Shown: one piece after another, positions 56,725-64,000 of the stretch | How the letters are laid out: every line of letters starts with the position of its first letter | How positions within the stretch are numbered: position 1 is the stretch's first letter | NCBI GenBank assembly: GCA_949752795.1 | Contig: OX457056.1 | Coordinates: 180,754,428-180,818,427, forward strand | Length of the DNA: 64,000 nucleotides | Origin: Hyperoodon ampullatus | Lineage: Eukaryota; Chordata; Mammalia; Artiodactyla; Ziphiidae | Reading direction: 5' to 3' | Notes under the pieces: generated by a model | The model's database searches: none | Seen by the model: the letters and a program-made list of their open reading frames with translations, nothing else | What the model was told of the DNA's origin: nothing | Made by a program: the position numbers and the translations under genes

Positions 56725-57330
56725 ACTTTTTTCTTAAACTTTTTATTTTGAAAAATGTCAAAGAAAAAGGGAAGAATACACATGCGCTTCACTTGTGTTC
56801 AGGAATTAACGCTTTATGATATTCACTTTATTCCCTGTGTGTGTGCTGTGTGTGTGCATGTTCCTGTGTGCATACATTTGCTGTGCATGTGCTTGGGTAT
56901 GTGTAGGTACACGTGTGCATTTGCACATGCACGTGTTAGTGTGTGCATGGGCATATGTGTGCTATGCATGTGTGTGCATGTGTATTCATATGCTAGTGTG
57001 TGCATATACTTATGTTGTGCAGGTGCATATGTTAGTGTGTGTGCTGTGCATGCCTGTGCGCACACCTGTGTGTTTGCCAGAACCACTTGCAAGTTGGTTA
57101 CAGACTTAATTAGGTCCCAGATACCTCAGCACACACCTGCTCAAACAATCCTGTGTAGCCATGTAAAGGTCACGGATCTCAGGCATTTAAATGCATGGAG
57201 CAGGATGTCCTAACGCAGAGTCTGTCTTCCAGTTGCTCTAACTATCTCAGTAACGTCATTCACACCTTCTTTAAGCTCCATTCAGGGTCCAGCTTAGGCC
57301 CCCATTACATTCAGTGATCTGCCCCGGGTC
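56725..57330 (-). mobile_element. Old LINE-1-like fragment split by a TG-rich tract
   Basis: 'actttttattttgaaaaatg' on the left, and 'cctgctcaaacaatcctgtg', 'cttccagttgctctaactat' and 'gggtccagcttaggccccca' on the right, look like one old L1 3' element. The TG/CA-rich tract at 56838-57075 lies inside it. Confidence 0.45.
56838..57075. repeat. Degenerate TG/CATG-rich tract
   Basis: About 240 bases dominated by alternating purine-pyrimidine steps ('gtgtgtgtgctgtgtgtgtg', 'gcatgtgtgtgcatgtgtat'). Looser units such as 'gcatatgttagtgtgtg' recur about every 35-60 bases. Confidence 0.85.
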
Positions 57331-58195
57331 CCCTTTAAGCTACAACGTCACTGTTGGAGAGCCCAGCCAGGGCTGGGGGGGCCTCCCCAGCCTCCAGGCC
57401 CTGAACTTAGCTCCTGTGTTCCCATCGCTCAGTAAGGCCCTGACTTGGGTGGGACCACTGGCTCTTTCCTCAGAGGGTCCCGTCACCCAATTAGGGGAGT
57501 TCATTCTGCCCAAACTCAGCATCAGGACTCGAGGGTGGACCACTGGGTCTCCTTCATGAGACCCTGTGCTTTTGAAAGAGCAGGCACTGTGTCATGGGGG
57601 TGGTGGGCAGGTGGCGTGCGGCCCATGGTGGGCAGGCGGGCCACCATGTGGAGATGGACTGGTGCCCTAGGAGCTCGGTCTGTGAGTTCTCCACTCGGAT
57701 GGCTTCTGTGCCCCAACCTCTCCACGTGTTCTCCCCTTGAAGACAGTGCAGTGCACGCTCTGGGCAACAGAGTAACTTGACTGGAAGCCCTCGGAGCCAT
57801 CAGCCTTCCACTCGGAATCGGCTTGTGGGATGGACGGTCTTGCCCAGGGTTCCAGTGCGGCCATCTCCTGCTGGGAGCTCGAGATGCTGGAATCAGGCCA
57901 CTTCTGGTCTGTCCTTGCAAAAGACTAGGCTGCACTACAAGAAGCTCCTGGCTTACCCCGGGATCCTGACCATGATGTGACCAGAGAAATCTGTAACGTT
58001 TTTGTTTTGCATGCTGAAATGTTTAATGACAGAAAGATTTTGTTCAGTTTCTTGATGTGAGTGAGTGTGGAGCCCGATGTTAATTTATTTTCCCAGAAAT
58101 GTACATCCTAGTTCCCACACAACAGTGAGCCCCCTGTTCAGAGATAAGGACCCACGTGTGTGACCTCTGCCTCATAGGAGATCAAACCTAAAGTA
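57331..58195. other. Intergenic, no recognisable gene
   Basis: Frames of up to 137 codons occur on both strands over 57445-57935, without domain or exon support. No named repeat. Confidence 0.4.
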
Positions 58196-58199
58196 GCTT

Positions 58200-58345
58200 A
58201 AACCTGGCCAAGTTCTGTCTACACCATAGATTTAGATCTCTCCATGCCCTGTCTAGACGGAGTATGTTTTAGACCTGACCGTGTGCTGTCTACAAATGAG
58301 AACATTTAGAACAGACTGTGTTCTGCATACACTAGAACGTGGAGA
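58200..58345. repeat. About 35-bp degenerate tandem repeat, four units
   Basis: Units begin at about 58201, 58234, 58271 and 58308 and share an 'agacctg(a)cc...ctgtctaca...' pattern ('ccaagttctgtctacaccat', 'gaccgtgtgctgtctacaaa', 'gactgtgttctgcatacact'). It stands immediately left of the duplicated segment. Confidence 0.7.
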
Positions 58346-58350
58346 CCTGA

Positions 58351-58510
58351 GTAGAGGTGCAGCCTGGCTTCAATCCTGGGAGCTTCAAGATGGCAGTCGA
58401 GACACGGGTAGAGACTTGGCCTCAGTCCTGGAGCTTCAGGGGAGATGTGGAGAGCAGGGTAGAGACCCAGCCTGGTCTCAGTACTGGGAAGCTCTGTGCT
58501 TCTGTCTGAA
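58351..58510. repeat. 51-57-bp tandem repeat, three units
   Basis: Units start with 'gtagag' at 58351, 58408 and 58459 and share 'cagcctgg...tcaat/gt.ctgg.agctt'. The second copy of the large duplication begins at the boundary between the first and second of these units. Confidence 0.75.
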
Positions 58511-59440
58511 TGCCAGTGCTCAGATGTCTGGGGTCTGGAGCTGAGGTGGGCTTGTCTGGGTAACAGTGCTCCGCTCTGAGTGTGGTTCAATGGCCCTCCC
58601 AGGGTCAGTGCTGTCGTAGGGGCCTTAGTCCTTACCCCTCTGAGGTTCACCTTCCCTGGGGCCGGTGGAGACTCCTCAGGTGGGCTTCCTGGTAATTATT
58701 CCAATTCACCAGCACGCAGAGGGCGAGGAGGGAGGCAGGTTTACCTAATGAATTGATTGCTGGCTTATGGATCTGGGCTTAAGGCTGATGGGCAGCAGGT
58801 GAGGTTGCTACTGTGCTCGCCTTCCAGTCGGCCATCCCCACACAGCAGAGTCCGGTCCTGCTGCTCCTCTTTCAGCCCTGCTGTTGCATGAGTTTTCTCC
58901 ACACCTCGCTGAGCAAGGAAAGGGCCGAGCCTGCCAGAACCAAGGTACTGTGTTCAACTTTAGCCTGAAAGCTTTAAGAACAATGAAAATAACACAACAA
59001 AAGTGAAACAGGAAGGGACTGACTTTCCTGGGACAAGTGTCAGGAGTGGAGATGGAACCTACACTTCTTTGTACAGTCCTAGGAGGTCCCAGGGACCCGG
59101 CTTGTTCACACGTTGGGCGCCCATGCAGCACAGCCACGGTGTCCTGACCAAGTTGGATGTGTGACCCCAGGTACAGAATCTGGGGAGGTGGGGTCCCCCC
59201 AGTGAGTGTGGACGTGTGACCCCAGGTGCAGGGTCTGGGGATTGTGTGGTTTCACCCCATGTGCATGGGTTAGGATCACATGTAGGGGGAGACCCCATAT
59301 CTGCTTTCTGCCTGCAGGGTGTCTTGTCCCCTCTGAGATTTCCAACGTCTGAGTTGAGGGTTTTGCCATGATTAACCTGTGGTCTCCTTTCGTCTCTTTA
59401 TGTTGTTGTGTTCACATGAGGATGGACAACCTGGAACAGG
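58406..59440. repeat. Large direct repeat, copy 1
   Basis: About 1035 bases that reappear in the same orientation at 62964-64000, roughly 95% identical by eye with only small indels. It contains 'gaggggagaccccatatctg'-type unique-looking sequence and no CHR SINE. Sequence beyond 59440 (to the mitochondrial insertion at about 59505) cannot be compared because copy 2 meets the window edge. No coding region is recognised in it. Confidence 0.95.
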
Positions 59441-59504
59441 TGCTGCTCCATGTTCTGCTGAGTGATCAGTAACCCTGATCTGATGTGGGGATTATAGGGG
59501 AGTC

Positions 59505-59681
59505 AAAATTGAAATCTTCATAATCTGTGTATTAGTAGCTTCAGTATCATTGCTGACCCGTAGTTTTTACTGTTAGGGAAGAGTTATTGATTTTATGTGT
59601 CACGTAAAGCATTCGCAGTGATGATAGGGCAACTCCGATTAGAATGATGGTTGGTAAATGTTTCCAATTGTCTCTACTTGG
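59505..59681 (-). pseudogene. Nuclear mitochondrial insertion: internal COX2 fragment
   Basis: Read on the minus strand, this matches mitochondrial cytochrome c oxidase subunit 2 from 'gtagagacaatt' through 'tcagcaatgatactgaagct' (the Q-W-Y-W-S region in the mitochondrial code) to 'acagattatgaagat'. It is about 175 bases of a gene of about 680, with several substitutions. It lacks its start and end and is not functional. It is joined directly to ND1 sequence at about 59680. Confidence 0.85.
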
Positions 59682-59789
59682 CCCTTTCTGGATTTGTATA
59701 CAGCCTAGGATTTTCCATTCAGTTAATGTAAGGAATGCTATAGTGAGTAATGTTTGGTAATTAGTGACGGAACGTTGATTATAAACATA
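59682..59789 (-). pseudogene. Nuclear mitochondrial insertion: ND1 5' fragment
   Basis: The minus strand starts ATGTTTATAATCAACGTT at 59789, the normal start of mammalian ND1 next to tRNA-Leu. It follows ND1 through 'aaaatcctaggctgtataca' to 'cagaaagggcc'. Only about 36 codons remain. In the genuine mitochondrial genome ND1 would continue for about 850 more bases. Confidence 0.88.
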
Positions 59790-59791
59790 TT

Positions 59792-59865
59792 CTTAGGAAG
59801 AGGACTTGAACCTCTGCGGATACAAGTTTGTTTAAATGCAGTTGCTGGGCTCTGCAAACCCTAAC
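59792..59865 (-). pseudogene. Nuclear copy of mitochondrial tRNA-Leu(UUR)
   Basis: The minus strand reads GTTAGGGTTTGCAGAGCCCA..., with the T-arm 'cagaggttcaagtcctct', in its proper place between 16S rRNA and ND1. About 74 bases. Some stem mismatches suggest decay, and it would not be transcribed in the nucleus. Confidence 0.9.
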
Positions 59866-60654
59866 AAACCCTGTCTACAGTCGGGTATGCATAAACTAAT
59901 TGAATGTAGATTTTAATCATCATTTAGTTTGAAGACATTTTGTAAAGTATGCCTTACTTGTCTTGCACTTTCATACTGGGAGAAATCTATAGTATAGGTA
60001 GAAAGCGACAGGGATTACTCCAGTCTGAACTCAGATCATCTAGGACGTTCATCACTGAACAAACAGACCATTAATAGCAGTTATACCATTAGGATATCCT
60101 GATCCAGCCTCAAGATCGTAAATGCTGTGGTTGATATGAACTCTGGAAAAGGATTGCGTTGTTTATCCCTAGGATAACTTGTACCATAAGCATAAACAAT
60201 ATGGTTGATCAGTGTTTCAGAACAATAGGCAATAAAGCATTCTGACTAGTTGGTCTAAAGTTTAATCACTAGAAGTTTGTTTTAATCTCCATGGTCACCC
60301 CAACCAAAACTGTTAATACATTAAAAGCTATGTTATCCCTTAAAAGTTCAGTTGTTTATGATTTTGGATTAATTAAGCTCGATAGGGTCTTCTCATATTA
60401 TTCCCACCTCTTCACGGGAAGGTCAATTTCACTGCTTAAAAGAGACAGTAAAAGCCTTGTGTAACCAGTCATGCAAGTCCTTATTTAGAGAACAAATGAC
60501 TATGCCACCTTTCCACACTCAGGATACCAAAACCCTTAAACGCATCTCACTGGGCAGCCAGTGCCTCCGACCAGAAGTGCTAGAGGTAATGTTTTTCATA
60601 AACAGATAGGTTTGTATTGCTGAGTCCCGTTTACTTTTAAAGATCTTTTCTTTT
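59866..60654 (-). pseudogene. Nuclear copy of mitochondrial 16S rRNA, 3' part
   Basis: Starts at the 16S 3' end ('aacagggtttgtt' on the minus strand). It includes the peptidyl-transferase region, seen on plus as 'attactccagtctgaactca' and 'tccctaggataacttgtacc', and 'cacctcttcacgggaaggtc' near 60406. Substitutions and small indels are common, so the insertion is not recent. A SINE interrupts it at 60655. Confidence 0.93.
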
Positions 60655-60976
60655 CTTTTAAAAAAAATTTCTTTTCTTTTTTTTTTTTTTTTGGCTGCGT
60701 TGGGTCTTTGTTGCTGTGCGTGGGCTTTCTCTAGTTGCTTTGAGTGAGGGCTACTCTTTGTCGTGGTGCGCAGGTTTCTCGTGGTGGCTTCTTTTGTTGA
60801 GGAGCACGGGCTGTAGGCGTGCAGGCTTCAGTAGTTCTGGCACGTGGGCTCAGTAGTTGTGGCGCGTGGGCTTAGTTGCTCTGCGGCATGTGTGATCTTC
60901 CCGGACCAGGGCTCGAACCCATGTCCCCTGCATTGGCAGGCAGATTCTTAACCACCGTGCCACCAGGGAAGCCCTA
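60655..60976 (-). repeat. CHR-type SINE inserted in the 16S copy
   Basis: T-tract, 'ggctgcgttgggtctttgtt', full long-form body, end 'gtgccaccagggaagccct'. The 16S sequence continues on both sides, so the SINE landed after the mitochondrial DNA did. 'aaagatcttttctt' before and 'aaaatctcttctta' after are a worn target-site duplication. Confidence 0.95.
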
Positions 60977-61728
60977 AAATCTCTTCTTAAACACATACTT
61001 GTGTTCAGTTAACAATGTTTGAAGAGGTTACGTATTAGCTTAGGTTTCTTTAATTGTTAACTGTCATGGGTTATCTATTGTGATATAAGCTTATGCAAGG
61101 AGAAATATTTCTTGTTACTCATATTAACAGTATTGCTTCTAATAATGAATAGATTAGCCCAGTATTAAATTAGGAGTTGCTTTATCTACTGTTGGTATTA
61201 AGATGAAAGTGTGTGTGGCTGACCTTGCACACTTTCTTAATTGGTGGCTGCTTTTAAGGCAGCTACGGTATTGTTTAGGCTTATTCTCTAGAGAAGGTTG
61301 TATCCTGTATCTGAAAAGCCGTAGCGTTGTGAAATAATACTTAAAATTACAGTAAAAGTTATAATTTTTTAAATAATACATAAGTTGAACTAAAATTCCT
61401 TTCTGGACAACCAGCTGTCACCAGGCTTGTTAGGCTTGTCACCTCTACTCACGCGTCTTCTCCCTAGTTTGCCTTTTAGATGAGTTTGTTCTTGTAAACT
61501 GTTCCTAAGTAGCTCATCTGGTTTCAGGGTATTTAACTTAAGTTCTCTTCCTCAAAGTTTTCTAGTTAAATCATTATTCAAAAGGTGAAAGGGGTAGTAC
61601 GTTTTTTTGGTACTTTTCATGCTTCTTTCATCATTCTTCCCTTATGGTACTTTATCTATAGCACCAGATTTAGATTTCTATCTTCTATACATTAGATGTT
61701 GACTGAATGTTTTATTTAATTTACTTAT
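60977..61728 (-). pseudogene. Nuclear copy of mitochondrial 16S rRNA, 5' part
   Basis: Continues the 16S on the minus strand. Landmarks on plus are 'cttaattggtggctgctttt' (61237), 'tctggacaaccagctgtcac' (61403), 'aagtagctcatctggtttca' (61508), and 'atctatagcaccagatttag' (61661). It ends near 61728, shortly before the 5' end of 16S. Together with the left part it covers almost the whole rRNA gene. No 12S or tRNA-Val is seen. Confidence 0.92.
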
Positions 61729-61730
61729 GC

Positions 61731-62280
61731 CACTTGAATTCGGTGGGGCTACTTTTAGTACAGACTGTGCATGCAGTGTGAAATGTCCTGAGTCTACTGG
61801 GGAAGGGGCAGCTTTTTCATGGAAATGGGGTGCCACCCCCTTTCTATCCTTTTTTGGTCCCCATCTTCCAGGCATGGCCACCAGTCCGTGTGTCATCCAG
61901 TAGCTGATGTGGTAAAATCAGCGTGTGATGAGACTGAGGGTCTGTTGGAGGTCAGATTCGTTGCCACCTTGCTTCCAGCTGGTTCTGTTTTTTGTTTTTT
62001 TGTTTTTGTCTCTCTGTATGGCTTCCTCCTTTTGTCTCCAGATCCTGTGACTTAAAGATACATGTTTATTTGTGTTCGGGGTTAGGGGGATGGGTTGGTG
62101 GGTTTTGGGTAAAGACCTGGCAGAGCTCTGGCAACAAAATACCTCCTTTCCTTGTTTCTGTTCCTCATTCCTGAGGGGCGCTGAAGGTCAAAGTTCTGCC
62201 TTCCGAAGCCACTTCTCGCTGAATATGGGTTCAGTTTTTCCCTGGATTAGAGGAGTAGAAGTGTTCCTAAGTAGCCGAAA
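61731..62280 (-). repeat. Possible 3' LTR region of the endogenous retrovirus
   Basis: This lies directly downstream of the env remnant on the minus strand, where a 3' LTR should be. It includes a minus-strand AATAAA-type motif near 62062-62067. I cannot show matching LTR ends, and no similarity to the LTR-like piece at 62757-62935 is obvious by eye. The assignment rests mainly on position. Confidence 0.35.
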
Positions 62281-62484
62281 CTATGTCTGCTGGTCACCAG
62301 GCTGCAGTCCCAGTTGCTCGTACCCTTGTGTTATTATCATCTGAAGTCCGATGGCTTCAATGCATTCACTAACGAAGTTGACAAGGCAGTGAAGGAGGCA
62401 AGGCCCCAAGATGAGCAGGAGGATAATAGCAGTTAGTGGGCCGAGAGGTGGAAGAGACCAGGTTAAACCGGGAGGCTTGACCAT
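62281..62484 (-). pseudogene. Endogenous retrovirus env: membrane anchor and cytoplasmic tail fragment
   Basis: A 67-codon frame on the minus strand holds a proline-glycine turn and a hydrophobic membrane segment (about residues 14-38). A short tail of the kind found at the end of class I (gammaretrovirus-like) envelope proteins follows. It is in a different frame from the upstream env piece, which shows a frame break between 62463 and 62484. Not functional. Confidence 0.75.
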
Positions 62485-62906
62485 ATTCCAATGCAGCTTG
62501 GATCTGGACCTTGTATGTTATATCTATGTAGCCTTTGAGCTTGCTCATATATCTCTTTAATGTTTACCTCAATCCGACCAGAGTTATTGCCAAAAGTGCA
62601 GCAGGTTTTCTTCGTAAGTGCACATACTGCCCCTTGCTGAGCCAGGAGATAGTCAAGGGATAGCCTCTTGTCAAGAACGACATCTGCTAGTGAGTCCAGG
62701 GAATTACAGAGTCCTTGTAAGGAATCCTCCCTATTTTTAGACAAGTCATCAGGGGCCTGATGCTGAAAGCTTGGACTCTGTGAACCAGTGCCGGATCTAA
62801 TTTCGGAGGCAGAGTTTAGGGTGAAATAGAAAAGAATAGCTTTACTGCTTTGCCGGGTAACGGGGGACACATCGGGCTCCTGCCCTGAAAAACTGTGTGA
62901 CCCCAA
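62463..62906 (-). pseudogene. Endogenous retrovirus remnant: LTR-like leader joined to the env transmembrane region
   Basis: A 147-codon frame. Residues from about 52 onward resemble the transmembrane subunit of class I retroviral envelopes, with a heptad-like helix and a C-x6-CC disulphide motif at residues 95-103. Residues 1-50 do not look like envelope. Their DNA instead looks like retroviral LTR/leader sequence. The open frame is therefore a chimera created by deletion of gag, pol and most of env. No surface subunit, cleavage site or fusion peptide is visible, so no working protein is expected. Confidence 0.7.
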
Positions 62907-62935
62907 CCCGGGGGGATTTGATGAGGAGTTTTATC
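62757..62935 (-). repeat. LTR R/U5-like segment of the endogenous retrovirus
   Basis: On the minus strand 'gcagtaaagctattcttttc' is followed by 'accctaaactctgcctccga', an arrangement typical of the poly(A)-signal and R-U5 part of class I retroviral LTRs. It abuts the env remnant on one side and the large direct repeat (62964) on the other. It appears to be a broken 5' LTR of the same provirus. Confidence 0.5.
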
Positions 62936-62963
62936 GCAATAGTTCAAGGGGATGTGAGTACCT

Positions 62964-64000
62964 GGGTAGAGACCTGGCCTCAGTCCTGGAGCTTCAGGGG
63001 AGATGTGGAGAGCAGGGTGGAGACACAGCCTGGCCTCAGTACTGGCAAGCTCTGTGCTTCTGTCTGAATGCCAGTGCTCAGATGTCTGGGGTCTGGAGCT
63101 GAGGTGGGCTTGTCTGGGAAACAGTGCTCCGCTCTGAGCGTGGTTACATGGCCCTCCCAGGGTCAGTGCTGTCGTAGGGACCTTAGTCCTTACCCCTCTG
63201 AGGTTCACCTTCCCTGGGGCCGGTGGAGACTCCTCAGGTGGGCTACCTGGTAATTATTCCAATTCACCAGCACGCAGAGGGCGAGGAGGGAGGCAGGTTT
63301 ACCTGGTGAATTGATTGCTGGGCTCAGGGATCTGGACTTAAAGCTGATGGGCAGCAGGTGAGGTTGCTACTGTGCTCGCCTTCCGGTTGGCCTTCCCCGC
63401 TCATCAGTGTCCAGTCCTGCTGCTCCTCTTTCAGCCCTGCTGTTGGTGAGTTTTCTCCACACCTCGGTGAGCAAGGAAAGGACTCAGCCTGCCAGAACCA
63501 AGGTACTGTGTTCAACTTTAGCCTGAAAGCTTTAAGAACAATGAAAATAACACAGAACCCAAGTGAAACAGGAAGGGACTGACTTTCCTGGTACAAATGT
63601 CAGGCGTGGAGATGGAACCTACACTTCTTTCTACAGTCTTAGGAGGTCCCAGGGACCCTGCCTGTTCACACGTTGGGAGCCCACGCAGCACAGCCACGGT
63701 GTTCTGACCAAGTTGGATGTGTGACCCCAGGTACAGGGTCTGTGGAGGTGGGGTCCCACTGGTGAGTGTGGACGTGTGACCCCAGGTGCAGGGTCTGGGG
63801 ATTGTGTGGTCTCACCCCATCTGCATGGGTCAGGATCACATGTAGGGGGAGACCCCATATCTGCTTTCTGCCTGCAGGGTGTCTTCTCCCCTCTGAGATT
63901 TCCAACGTCTGAGTTGAGGGTTTTGCCATGATTAACCTGTGGTCCCCTTTCGTCTCTTTATGTTGTTGTGTTCACTTGAGGATGGACAACCTGGAACGGG
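62964..64000. repeat. Large direct repeat, copy 2 (runs off the window)
   Basis: Second copy of 58406-59440, same orientation, offset 4558 at the start and 4560 at the end of the window. Differences are mostly single bases, with a few one-to-three-base indels, for example near 58886 versus 63444. It begins at a unit boundary of the 51-57-bp repeat. The 35-bp tandem repeat left of copy 1 is absent here. Confidence 0.95.

Noticed and set aside
59505..61728. Mitochondrial genome contamination in the assembly
   Set aside because: The sequence has many substitutions, an ND1-COX2 deletion and a nuclear SINE inside the 16S, so it is a genuine old nuclear insertion.
61678..61896. 72-codon minus-strand frame
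   Set aside because: It crosses the boundary between the mitochondrial insertion and the retroviral flank, so it joins unrelated sequences by chance.
58406..64000. The two large direct repeats as the 5' and 3' LTRs of one provirus
   Set aside because: They contain no visible LTR promoter or end motifs and enclose mitochondrial DNA. The env remnant has its own LTR-like neighbour at 62757-62935, so a segmental duplication is the simpler reading.

Overview
The window is mammalian nuclear DNA, most likely from a cetacean. The best evidence is 22 copies of tRNA-derived SINEs of the CHR type (Cetacea-Hippopotamus-Ruminant). Many are bounded by recognisable target-site duplications. Several carry the G+C-rich head and the 'accagggaagccc / gggacttccctgg' end that I associate with whale and dolphin genomes. 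LINE-1 3' ends of artiodactyl/cetacean type and older mammalian repeats (MIR, L2, MLT-like LTR, DNA transposons) fill most of the rest. There is nothing prokaryotic here: no operons, CRISPR arrays or insertion sequences.

Layout. At 1-700 lies a CpG island with the first coding exon of a minus-strand gene that leaves the window to the left (9 codons, a strong splice donor and a TATA-like box). From 0.9 to 25 kb the DNA is intergenic and dense in repeats, including a nested LTR/L1/SINE structure at 1.9-4.85 kb. A second CpG island at about 27.2-27.5 kb is the probable promoter of the one complete protein gene. This is GPRIN2, on the plus strand, with an uninterrupted coding exon at 33351-34715 and a probable 3'UTR reaching a polyadenylation signal at 37836. 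A minus-strand gene divergent from GPRIN2 across roughly 25 kb fits the mammalian SYT15-GPRIN2 arrangement. The nine visible residues do not confirm SYT15, so that name is only a hypothesis.

From 40 kb rightward no functional gene is recognisable. There is a CpG island with a GC-box-like minisatellite (40.4-41.0 kb). Several minisatellites follow: a 20-bp G-run family at 47.87-48.92 kb, two short ones at 49.26-49.61 kb, and two near 58.2-58.5 kb. The right end (58.3-64 kb) is the most unusual part. A repeat of about 1.04 kb is present twice in the same orientation with a 4.56-kb spacing. Between the copies sit a rearranged nuclear mitochondrial insertion (16S rRNA, tRNA-Leu, the start of ND1 joined to an internal piece of COX2, with a SINE inside the 16S) and a gutted class I endogenous retrovirus. 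In the retrovirus, LTR-like sequence runs directly into the end of env.

I found no convincing new functional system. The strongest items for follow-up are the 4.56-kb duplication unit, the mitochondrial deletion junction, the LTR-env chimeric reading frame, the G-rich 20-bp array, and the strong strand bias of SINEs (19 minus, 3 plus). Family names for repeats come from memory of consensus sequences and were not checked by a search.
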